Under the pieces are notes generated by a model. The model did not search any database and was not told the origin of the DNA. It saw only the letters and a list, made by a program, of their open reading frames with translations. Both the position numbers and the translations under genes were made by a program. From Gammaproteobacteria bacterium (lineage in GTDB: Bacteria > Pseudomonadota > Gammaproteobacteria > Xanthomonadales > Xanthomonadaceae): DNA of 16,489 bases. Location: positions 1-16,489 of the forward strand of contig JAAZHF010000162.1 in NCBI GenBank assembly GCA_012510865.1, in the 5' to 3' direction. This document shows, piece by piece, positions 7,494 through 13,693 of the stretch; the stretch's first letter is position 1; each line of letters starts with the position of its first letter.

Positions 7494-8110
7494 CAGAGGG
7501 TCCGCTCCGGGACGGTGATGACGTCGCCGGGCGCGACCTTGTAGTTGGTCGCCAGGTCGCCGCGGTCGAGGATCCGGTCGAGGCGGATGGCGTAGCTCTG
7601 CGCGCCCTCGCCCGCGCGGCGGTGCAGGTTCGAGCGGTCGGGCGCCGCGAACTCGGTGACGCCGCCGGCCGCGAGCACCGCGTCGAGGACGGTCATGCCC
7701 TGGCGGTAGGGAATCGAGACCGGCGTGCGCACCGCCCCGGTGACCCGCACCCGCGACAGGTACTCATGGCTGCGCAGCTCGGTGAGGATGACCGCGACGT
7801 GCGGGTCGCGGACGTAGTCGGCGAGCTTGGCCTGGATCTCGGCCGCCACGCGCTCCGGCGTGCTGCCGCCGGCGCGGATGTCGCCCACCAGCGGCACCGA
7901 GATCATCCCGTCCGGTCGCACCGGAACCGTGATCCCGAGCTCCGGGTTGCGCCAGACGGTCACCTGCACGATGTCGTCCACGCCGATCAGGTATTCGGAG
8001 ACGCTCGCGTCGGGCTGGTCGGGTGGCACCTCGATGCTGCCCCGGGACGCCGCGCAGGCGCCCAGCAGAAGGGTCAGGAGGAGGGCGGCGGACAGTCGGA
8101 ACAGCATCAT
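7493..8110 (-). CDS. Wza/OPX-type polysaccharide export lipoprotein, short form
   Basis: The ATG at 8110 gives 205 residues with a tidy lipoprotein signal, SAALLLTLLLGAC, and Cys at 19. A GTG at 8125 is in frame and would add five residues; I prefer the ATG because of the signal peptide, though neither start has a strong ribosome binding site. After the signal come the Poly_export domain (YLIGVDDIVQVTVWRNPEL through PDGMISVPLVGDIRA) and a SLBB domain (RVTGAVRTPVSIPYRQGMTVLDAVLAAGG). The protein then ends after APGDVITVPERTL. E. coli Wza is about 380 residues and has further SLBB domains and a C-terminal helix crossing the outer membrane; these are absent here. It is the first gene of the export operon and should form a periplasmic ring between the chain-length protein and an outer-membrane channel. 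Confidence 0.9.
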   Translation of the reverse strand: MMLFRLSAALLLTLLLGACAASRGSIEVPPDQPDASVSEYLIGVDDIVQVTVWRNPELGITVPVRPDGMISVPLVGDIRAGGSTPERVAAEIQAKLADYVRDPHVAVILTELRSHEYLSRVRVTGAVRTPVSIPYRQGMTVLDAVLAAGGVTEFAAPDRSNLHRRAGEGAQSYAIRLDRILDRGDLATNYKVAPGDVITVPERTL

Positions 8111-8224
8111 GGGCGGGACATCCACGTGGATCGGGTCACCATGACAAACGGCAAAGGTGGTCCGCTGCGGTCACCGGCGCGGTTGGCGTACCCTTCCACC
8201 TCCACGGGGGAAGCAGGAGGTCCA
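8111..8224. promoter_or_regulatory. Divergent intergenic region between the EPS export operon and galE
   Basis: This region should hold the promoters of both the export operon (-) and galE (+). No convincing -35/-10 pair is visible on either strand. Symmetric sequence is present: TCCACGTGGA (8121-8130, perfect palindrome), GTCACCATGAC (8135-8145, inverted repeat), and GGTCACC repeated directly at 8134-8140 and 8169-8175. These may be regulator sites, but nothing identifies the regulator. AGGAGG (8215-8220) is the galE ribosome binding site. Confidence 0.45.
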
Positions 8225-9271
8225 ATGCGCGTGCTCGTTACCGGCGGGGCGGGTTACATCGGCAGCCACGCCTGCGTCGAGCTGGCCGGGCGCGGCCATG
8301 AGCTCGTGCTGGTCGACAACTTCAGCAACAGCTCGCCGCTGGTCGCCGGCCGGCTGGCGACGCTGACCGGGCGGGAGCCGGAGCTGCACCGCGCCGACCT
8401 GCGCGACCGCGCGGCGGTCGACGGCCTGTTCAAGGGACGCGGCATCGACGCGGTCATCCATTTCGCCGCGCTGAAGGCGGTCGGGGATTCCTGCCGGCGG
8501 CCGCTGGACTACTTCGACAACAACATCGGCGGCACCATCCACCTGCTGCAGGCGATGCGCGCGCACGGCGTGGGCCGGCTGGTATTCAGCTCCTCGGCCA
8601 CGGTCTACGGCGATCCCGACGGCGTGCCGGTGCGGGAGGACGCGCCGCTGCGGGTCACCAATCCCTACGGCCGCACCAAGCTGGTCATGGAGCAGCTGAT
8701 CGGCGACCTGTGCACGAGCGACCCCGGCTTCCGCGCCGTGAACCTGCGCTACTTCAACCCGGTGGGCGCGCATCCCTCGGGCCTGATCGGCGAGGCGCCG
8801 GGTGGCGTGCCGGACAACCTGATGCCCTACGTGTGCCAGGTCGCGGTCGGCCTGCGCGAGCGCCTGGCGGTGTTCGGCGGCGACTGGCCGACGGTCGACG
8901 GCACCGGAGTCCGCGACTACATCCACGTGATGGACCTCGCGCGCGCGCACGCCGACGCGCTCGACTTCCTCGTGCGCGGGCATCGCAGCGCCAGCATCAA
9001 CCTGGGGACGGGGCAGGGCACCAGCGTGCTCCAGCTGGTGCGTGCCTTCGAGCGCGCGAGCGGACGCGCGGTACCGTACGAAATCGTCGACCGGCGGCCG
9101 GGCGACGTCGCCGAGGTCTACGCCGACCCTTCGCTGGCGCACCGGCTGCTCGGCTGGCGCGCCGAGCACGACATCGACGCCATGTGCCGCGATGCCTGGC
9201 ACTGGCAGTCGCGCAATCCCGGCGGTTACGCGGACGGGCCGGCTGCGCCCGGCGGCGCCGCGGCGTCCTGA
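8225..9271 (+). CDS. galE: UDP-glucose 4-epimerase
   Basis: A 348-residue extended short-chain dehydrogenase that interconverts UDP-glucose and UDP-galactose with bound NAD+ in the cytoplasm. It has the Rossmann motif TGGAGYIGSH (6-15), the active-site SSSATVYG (122-129, Ser124), and the YGRTK catalytic pair Tyr148/Lys152, almost at the E. coli GalE positions. The substrate region GVRDYIHVMDLARAH is also present. AGGAGG four bases before the ATG sets the start. It is divergent from the EPS export genes and probably provides galactose donor for EPS or LPS. A 4-epimerase acting on another UDP-sugar is possible. The 3' end, coding for a Gly/Ala/Pro-rich tail, overlaps the convergent DUF488 gene by 46 bases. 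Confidence 0.95.
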   Translation: MRVLVTGGAGYIGSHACVELAGRGHELVLVDNFSNSSPLVAGRLATLTGREPELHRADLRDRAAVDGLFKGRGIDAVIHFAALKAVGDSCRRPLDYFDNNIGGTIHLLQAMRAHGVGRLVFSSSATVYGDPDGVPVREDAPLRVTNPYGRTKLVMEQLIGDLCTSDPGFRAVNLRYFNPVGAHPSGLIGEAPGGVPDNLMPYVCQVAVGLRERLAVFGGDWPTVDGTGVRDYIHVMDLARAHADALDFLVRGHRSASINLGTGQGTSVLQLVRAFERASGRAVPYEIVDRRPGDVAEVYADPSLAHRLLGWRAEHDIDAMCRDAWHWQSRNPGGYADGPAAPGGAAAS

Positions 9272-9810
9272 AGCAGGCTGCCCTGGCGGGGGCCGTAGTC
9301 CAGCCGGCCATCGACCACCCTTGCCACCGGCGTCCACGGGTGCGGCTTCGGCTCGCCGCCGTCGAGGATGTGCAGCACCTCGAGGCCACGAAGCTTGAGC
9401 ACGTCCGAGATCAGGGCGCGGTGGCAGCGCCACCAGACGCCCTCCGCGCACATCAGCGCGGTGGCACGGCGCCCGGCGAGCTCCAACGCGCGCTCGAGTC
9501 CCTCGGCGAACTCGGCGCTGTCGAGGTGGTCTGCATAGCCCTGGAAGGAGGCGTTGCGCCAGCCGGTGTTGCTGGAGCCCGGCCGTGGCCGGCGGCGACC
9601 GCCCAGCTGCGGGATCCACGCGTACTCGATGTCCGCCGCGCGCAGGCTCGCGGCCAGGGCCTCGCTCGCGAACCACGGCAGTCGGCGCGAACCTGGATGG
9701 CGACGCACGTCCGCGATCGCCGTGATGCCATGCTGCGCGAGCAGGCCCAGGAACTCCTCGAGCGTCCGCGTCGAATGGCCGATCGTCCAGATCCGCGTAT
9801 CCATGGTCAT
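9226..9810 (-). CDS. DUF488 family protein
   Basis: A 194-residue cytoplasmic protein with the DUF488 signature: TIGHSTR near the N-terminus (9-15), DVRRHPGSRRLPWF (34-47), and CAEGVWWRCHRALISD (121-136), in which two cysteines and a histidine are conserved. The biochemical role of DUF488 is not established; the Cys/His pattern suggests a metal- or nucleic-acid-linked enzyme, which is speculative. ATG codons at 9810 and 9804 could both serve as start. It follows the alpha/beta hydrolase gene after 57 bases on the same strand and could be the last gene of the thiD transcript. The last residues, an Ala/Gly/Pro-rich tail, are encoded antisense to the end of galE. Confidence 0.88.
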   Translation of the reverse strand: MTMDTRIWTIGHSTRTLEEFLGLLAQHGITAIADVRRHPGSRRLPWFASEALAASLRAADIEYAWIPQLGGRRRPRPGSSNTGWRNASFQGYADHLDSAEFAEGLERALELAGRRATALMCAEGVWWRCHRALISDVLKLRGLEVLHILDGGEPKPHPWTPVARVVDGRLDYGPRQGSLLQDAAAPPGAAGPSA

Positions 9811-9867
9811 GAGTGTGCGGGCGGGCGGGTGGCCGCGCCGTGAGCGATGGGCCCGCTTCCGCCGGCT

Positions 9868-10734
9868 TCAGGCGGTGAACCAGTCGGCCACGGGCCCGGG
9901 CGCGCGCATCCACGCGAAATGGTCGGCGCGCACGCCCAGGTCGGCGCGTGCGAAGGTCCTGGTCGCTTTCCGCGCGCGCGGCAGTTTCGTCATCAGGTGC
10001 TCGAGCGACGATTCCGGCGCCAGCCAGTCGCGCTCGAACAGCGCGGCCCGGACCTCGACCGCGGCATCCGCCATCCCGGGCTCGAGGGCGGGGAGTCCGG
10101 GCGCGGCGTAGCGGCCGCTGAGCGCGGTCCCGGCCCAGTCCCGCATCACGCTCCGCGCTTCGTTGCCGCCGAAGCCGATGCGCCGGCCCGGCAGCCGGCC
10201 CGCGCGTTCGGCGAGCCAGGGCAGGGCGCGATAGGCAAGCGGCAGCCACAGCCGTTCGCGACGCGGGAACGCGCGCCAGTAGGGGGCGCCGCAGCCGGCC
10301 AGCCAAAGCGCGTCGCAGGCATGCGGGGCCAGCGCCAGGCGGCAGCATGCAATCTGCCCGCCGAGGCTGTGGCCGCCGCGGGTGCGCGGCAGGCCGGGCG
10401 ACGCCGCGTCCACCGCGGCCTCGCTGGCGTCGAGGTCATCCACCAGCAGCTCGCGATAGCCCCAGTCGCAGCGGCGGCCGGCGCGCAGGCTGCTGCTGCC
10501 GTGCCCGCGCCATTCGTGCAGGAAGACCGCGACGCCGCGCCGGGCCAGCGCCTCGGCGAGGGGCAGGTAGTGGCGCGCGGCGACGCCCAGCGCCGGAAGC
10601 CAGAGCAGGCTGCGCCGCGGCTCGTCGGGAATGCAGGCCAGCAGTTCGAAGCGATGTCCGTCGGCGGCCTGCAGCGGGATCGCGAGCGCGGCGTCGCCTG
10701 GCGCAGGCGCGGGCGACGGCTGCGCGCGGTTCAT
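9868..10734 (-). CDS. Alpha/beta hydrolase fold protein
   Basis: A 288-residue serine hydrolase of unknown substrate, similar in style to the predicted alpha/beta hydrolases of COG4757. The oxyanion region is HEWRGHGSS (73-81), the nucleophile elbow is GGHSLGGQ (Ser123), and the C-terminal ADHFAWM (His272) supplies the catalytic histidine. An acidic partner, perhaps in the FERDWLAPES segment, would complete the triad. No signal peptide is seen, so it should be cytoplasmic. The reading frame stays open far upstream, but the ATG at 10734, which overlaps the thiD stop as ATGA, is the natural start because homology-like sequence begins there and the region beyond is thiD. It is translationally coupled to thiD; a functional link to thiamine metabolism is not shown. 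Confidence 0.85.
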   Translation of the reverse strand: MNRAQPSPAPAPGDAALAIPLQAADGHRFELLACIPDEPRRSLLWLPALGVAARHYLPLAEALARRGVAVFLHEWRGHGSSSLRAGRRCDWGYRELLVDDLDASEAAVDAASPGLPRTRGGHSLGGQIACCRLALAPHACDALWLAGCGAPYWRAFPRRERLWLPLAYRALPWLAERAGRLPGRRIGFGGNEARSVMRDWAGTALSGRYAAPGLPALEPGMADAAVEVRAALFERDWLAPESSLEHLMTKLPRARKATRTFARADLGVRADHFAWMRAPGPVADWFTA

Positions 10735-11534
10735 TCCGGCGCGCGGGCGGCGAAGTGTCCGAGCACCAGCACGTCGCTGCGCCCGGGGCGCGTGCCAAGG
10801 CGGAGCGCTTCGCGGATGTAGGCCACCGCGTCCGCGCAGGCCGCGTCCAGCTCCCGGCCGCGGCAGAGGCCGGCGGCGATCGCCGCCGCGAGCGTGCAGC
10901 CGGTGCCGTGGCCGTCGACCTGCAGGCGCGGGCCGCGGATCGCAGAGCGCCGCGACCCGTCGGCGTAGCGGTCGACGACCTCCGCGCCCTCGTCGAGGTG
11001 GCCTCCCTTCAACAGCACCGCGCGCGCCCCGAGTCCGCGGAGGGCTCCCAGGGCCGCGTCGGCTTCCGCCGGGCCCTCGATGCGGCGGCCGAGGAGCAGT
11101 TCGGCCTCGGGGATGTTCGGCGTGATGATGTCGGCCATGGGCAGGAGCCGCGTGCGCAGCGCGTCGAGCGCATCCTCTTCGAGCAGCCGCGCGCCCGAGG
11201 TCGCCACCATCACGGGGTCGAGGACGACCCGCGGCGGCCGGTGCGCCAGCAGGGCGTCGGCGACGGCGTGGATCACTTCGGCGGACGCCAGCATGCCGAT
11301 CTTGACCGCCTCGATCCGGAAGTCGTCGAAGCAGGCATCGACCTGGGCGAGCAGGAACCCGACCGGGGGCACGTGGACGGCGGTCACGCCCCGGGTGTGC
11401 TGCGCGGTGAGGGCGGTGATCGCGGACAGGCCGTGGACACCGTGCGCGGCAAAGGTCTTGAGGTCGGCCTGGATGCCGGCGCCACCGCCGGAGTCGGAGC
11501 CGGCGATGGTCAGGGCGGATGGGATCTGGGTCAT
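10731..11534 (-). CDS. thiD: Bifunctional hydroxymethylpyrimidine kinase/phosphomethylpyrimidine kinase
   Basis: This 267-residue ribokinase-fold enzyme phosphorylates HMP and then HMP-phosphate to HMP-diphosphate, the pyrimidine half of thiamine diphosphate. [14 protein letters not shown] (11-24) is the substrate-binding signature, [12 protein letters not shown] lies in the core, and DGHGTGCT (207-214) forms the anion hole and catalytic loop. I start at ATG 11534 because [15 protein letters not shown] is the usual N-terminus; the frame stays open 22 codons further upstream, but that part is unlike the family. No clear ribosome binding site precedes it. It is the first gene of a transcript with the alpha/beta hydrolase. 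No TPP riboswitch is recognisable upstream. Confidence 0.95.
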   Translation of the reverse strand: MTQIPSALTIAGSDSGGGAGIQADLKTFAAHGVHGLSAITALTAQHTRGVTAVHVPPVGFLLAQVDACFDDFRIEAVKIGMLASAEVIHAVADALLAHRPPRVVLDPVMVATSGARLLEEDALDALRTRLLPMADIITPNIPEAELLLGRRIEGPAEADAALGALRGLGARAVLLKGGHLDEGAEVVDRYADGSRRSAIRGPRLQVDGHGTGCTLAAAIAAGLCRGRELDAACADAVAYIREALRLGTRPGRSDVLVLGHFAARAPE

Positions 11535-11598
11535 GGCGGAGGCGAAGGGGCGGCGGGGCGAAGCATACGGGGCCGGGGCGGGCAGGCGGACGGGCATC

Positions 11599-11634
11599 AT
11601 GACCGACGCGGCCCTGGTTGCCGTATAATACGGC
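11599..11634 (+). promoter_or_regulatory. Promoter of the HTH-SulP pair with palindromic -10
   Basis: A perfect TATAAT lies at 11624-11629. The best -35 is ATGACC at 11599-11604 with a long 19-base spacer. The -10 sits within a near-perfect inverted repeat, GCCGTAT-A-ATACGGC (11620-11634). Read on the - strand the same site gives TATTAT (11630-11625), a good -10 for thiD transcription, with TTGATA (11657-11652) about 21 bases upstream. One element could therefore serve both directions. Confidence 0.65.
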
Positions 11635-11639
11635 CCTTA

Positions 11640-11656
11640 TGATATCCCAGATATCA
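11640..11656. promoter_or_regulatory. Operator-like palindrome upstream of the HTH gene
   Basis: TGATATC-CCA-GATATCA is a perfect inverted repeat with seven-base arms and a three-base centre. It begins eleven bases after the -10 box, so it lies at or just after the predicted transcription start and 30 bases before the HTH gene's ATG. It also covers the best -35 of the reverse promoter. Its AT-rich sequence is striking in GC-rich DNA. It is well placed to bind a dimeric repressor; autoregulation by the adjacent HTH protein is the simplest inference. Confidence 0.6.
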
Positions 11657-11685
11657 AAGTGCATGTTCCTTGCCGGAGTCGCGGC

Positions 11686-11943
11686 ATGATCACCTCGTCC
11701 CAGATGCGCGCCGCGCGCGCCCTCCTCGGCATCGACCAGCGCACGCTTGCCCGGCTGGCCGGAGTGTCGGTGCCCACCATCCAGCGCATGGAGGCCAGCG
11801 CGGGCAACGTCCGCGGCGTGGTCGGCTCGCTGACCCGGGTCGTCGACGCGCTGGAGGCCGCGGGGGTGGAGCTGATCGGCGACAATGCAGCCAGCCCGGC
11901 CGGTGGCCGCGGCGTGCGTTTCAGGACCGGGAGCGGCACATGA
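11686..11943 (+). CDS. Small helix-turn-helix (XRE/Cro-type) regulator
   Basis: An 85-residue protein made almost wholly of an XRE-type helix-turn-helix: QMRAARALLGIDQRTLARLA (6-25) then GVSVPTIQRMEAS, with the recognition helix around VPTIQRM. The C-terminal helix (LTRVVDALEAAGVEL) resembles the dimerisation segment of such regulators. I choose ATG 11686 because GGAG at 11674-11677 precedes it and the family usually starts just before the first helix; a GTG at 11659 in frame lies too close to the promoter. Its stop overlaps the SulP start (ATGA), so the two are made together. It probably represses its own operon through the palindrome at 11640-11656. The inducing signal is unknown. Confidence 0.85.
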   Translation: MITSSQMRAARALLGIDQRTLARLAGVSVPTIQRMEASAGNVRGVVGSLTRVVDALEAAGVELIGDNAASPAGGRGVRFRTGSGT

Positions 11944-13613
11944 TCGCGATCGTCGAGGCCGCACGCGCCGGACTGCTGAAGCCGTCGAACTGGCCGCGCA
12001 ACATCGCCGCGGGGCTCATCGTCGGCGTGGTCGCGCTGCCACTGGCGATGGCCTTCGCGATCGCCTCGGGCGTGAAGCCGGAACAGGGCCTGTACACCGC
12101 GATCATCGCCGGCCTCGCGGTGTCCCTGTTCGGCGGTTCGCGGGTGCAGATCGCGGGTCCCACGGGCGCCTTCATCGTCATCCTCGCCGGCGTGGTCGCG
12201 CAGTTCGGCGTCAGCGGCCTGCTGGTGGCCACGCTCATCGCCGGCGTCATCCTGGTGGTCATGGGCCTGGCGCGCCTGGGCGCGGTGATCCGCTTCATCC
12301 CGGATCCGGTGATCGTGGGCTTCACCGCCGGCATCGCGGTGATCATCTGGGTCGGCCAGTGGGAGTACTTCTTCGGACTGCCCGCGCCCGGCGGCGGGCC
12401 GTTCTACCTGAAGGCCTGGCAGCTCCTGGGTTCGTTCGCATCGCTCCACCTGCCGACCACGCTGCTGGCGCTGGGCAGCCTGGCGCTGGCCCTGTACGGC
12501 CCGCGCATCCCCGGCATGGCGCGCGTGCCCGGGCCGCTCCTGGCCATGGTCGCGGTGACGCTGGTGGTGTCGGTGGCCGACCTGCCGGGGGTGGCCACGA
12601 TCGAGTCCACCTTCGGCGCGATCCCGCGGGCGCTGCCCAGCCTGCAGGTGCCGTCGATCGGCTTCGACGACGTCATGCTGCTGCTGCCGTCGGCGTTCAC
12701 GATCGCCATGCTCGGCGCGATCGAATCGCTGCTGTCGGCGGTGGTGGCCGACGGCATGGCGGGCACCCGGCACAACTCGAACCAGGAGCTGATCGGCCAG
12801 GGCATCGCCAACATCGTGTCGCCGCTGTTCGGCGGCATCGCCGCGACCGGCGCGATCGCGCGCACGGCGACCAACATCCGCAACGGAGGCAACTCCCCGA
12901 TCGCGGGCATCGTGCACGCGCTGGCGCTGGTGCTGATCCTGATCGTGGTCGCGCCCTGGGCGGGCAGGGTGCCGCTGTGCGCACTGGCGGCGATCCTGTT
13001 CGTGGTGTCCTGGAACATGAGCGAGGCGCCGCGCTTCCTGCGCATGGTGCGGCAGGCCCCGCGCGCGGACGTGGCGATCCTGCTGATCACCTTCGGGCTG
13101 ACCATCCTCACCGACCTGGTGGTGGCGGTGAACATCGGCGTGATCCTGGCGATGATGCAGTTCATGCGCCGCATGGCCTCGTCGGTCGAGGTCGTCCAGC
13201 ACCGGCAGGCCAGCCTGAAGCAGGAACTCGAGGAGGCCGGCCTCGAGTCGCTTCCCCCGGACGTGGCGGTGTACTCGATCGACGGGCCGTTCTTCTTCGG
13301 CTCGGTGGACTCGCTGGAGCGCGCGCTATCGTGGACGCGGACGCCGCCACGCTGGATCGCCCTGCGGCTGGAGCGGGTGCCCTTCATCGACGCCACCGGC
13401 CTCAAGCGCCTGGAGTCGACGATCGCGCACCAGCGCAGGCAGGGCGTCCAGGTGCTTCTCAGCGGCGCGAACATGGGCGTGCTGCGCAAGCTGGTGCGCG
13501 CCGAGGTGGTGAGCCGGGACATGCCGGGCAGCTACTTCACCGACCTGTCCGAGGGCCTGCGCCATGTCGAAGCCCAGCGCGCCGCCGCCGCCGACGAGGC
13601 CGCCGCCACCTAG
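11940..13613 (+). CDS. SulP (SLC26) family anion transporter with STAS domain
   Basis: A 557-residue inner-membrane transporter. Residues about 15-430 form the multi-helix SulP core, with the family signature GGSRVQIAGPTGAF (65-78), RFIPDPVIVGFTAGIAVII (118-136) and the TGAIARTATNIRNGG segment. A cytoplasmic STAS domain (about 440-540) follows, with FIDATG (482-487) at the loop that in related domains carries a phosphorylatable Ser/Thr. Ala-rich residues end the protein. Bacterial SulP proteins carry sulfate, bicarbonate or C4-dicarboxylates, usually with Na+ or H+; the substrate cannot be chosen from sequence. GGGAG six bases before the ATG is a good ribosome binding site. Coupling to the HTH gene suggests that expression responds to the transported anion or a related signal. 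Confidence 0.92.
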   Translation: MIAIVEAARAGLLKPSNWPRNIAAGLIVGVVALPLAMAFAIASGVKPEQGLYTAIIAGLAVSLFGGSRVQIAGPTGAFIVILAGVVAQFGVSGLLVATLIAGVILVVMGLARLGAVIRFIPDPVIVGFTAGIAVIIWVGQWEYFFGLPAPGGGPFYLKAWQLLGSFASLHLPTTLLALGSLALALYGPRIPGMARVPGPLLAMVAVTLVVSVADLPGVATIESTFGAIPRALPSLQVPSIGFDDVMLLLPSAFTIAMLGAIESLLSAVVADGMAGTRHNSNQELIGQGIANIVSPLFGGIAATGAIARTATNIRNGGNSPIAGIVHALALVLILIVVAPWAGRVPLCALAAILFVVSWNMSEAPRFLRMVRQAPRADVAILLITFGLTILTDLVVAVNIGVILAMMQFMRRMASSVEVVQHRQASLKQELEEAGLESLPPDVAVYSIDGPFFFGSVDSLERALSWTRTPPRWIALRLERVPFIDATGLKRLESTIAHQRRQGVQVLLSGANMGVLRKLVRAEVVSRDMPGSYFTDLSEGLRHVEAQRAAAADEAAAT

Positions 13614-13667
13614 GCGGCGACGCCTGTTCCAGGGCAGCAGCCGCCTGCTTTGGGGGACCAAACCGCC

Positions 13668-13692
13668 TTTGTGGGAGCGGCTATAGCCGCGA
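13668..13692. repeat. REP-like palindromic element
   Basis: The 14-base perfect palindrome GCGGCTATAGCCGC (13677-13690) is preceded by TTTGTGGGA. Sequences of the form GTGGGAGCGGC...GCCGCGA occur in many copies between genes of Lysobacter, Xanthomonas and relatives, and resemble pseudomonad REP elements. It ends next to the reverse-strand phoH stop in the convergent sulP/phoH space and may form a hairpin that ends or stabilises transcripts. Only one copy is in this window. Confidence 0.65.
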
Positions 13693-13693
13693 T

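Noticed and set aside
8180..8210. Sigma-54 promoter in front of galE (TTGGCGTACCC...)
   Set aside because: The GG is present but no GC at the required distance, so the -24/-12 pair is not met.
8171..10348. Long - strand open frame across galE
   Set aside because: It is antisense to the convincing galE and shadows DUF488 and the hydrolase in the wrong frame.
11535..11640. TPP riboswitch upstream of thiD
   Set aside because: The conserved CTGAGA and ACC-type core segments of the THI box are not seen on the - strand.
13614..13667. Rho-independent terminator after sulP (TTTGG-GGGA-CCAAA)
   Set aside because: The stem has only five pairs and is not followed by a T-run.
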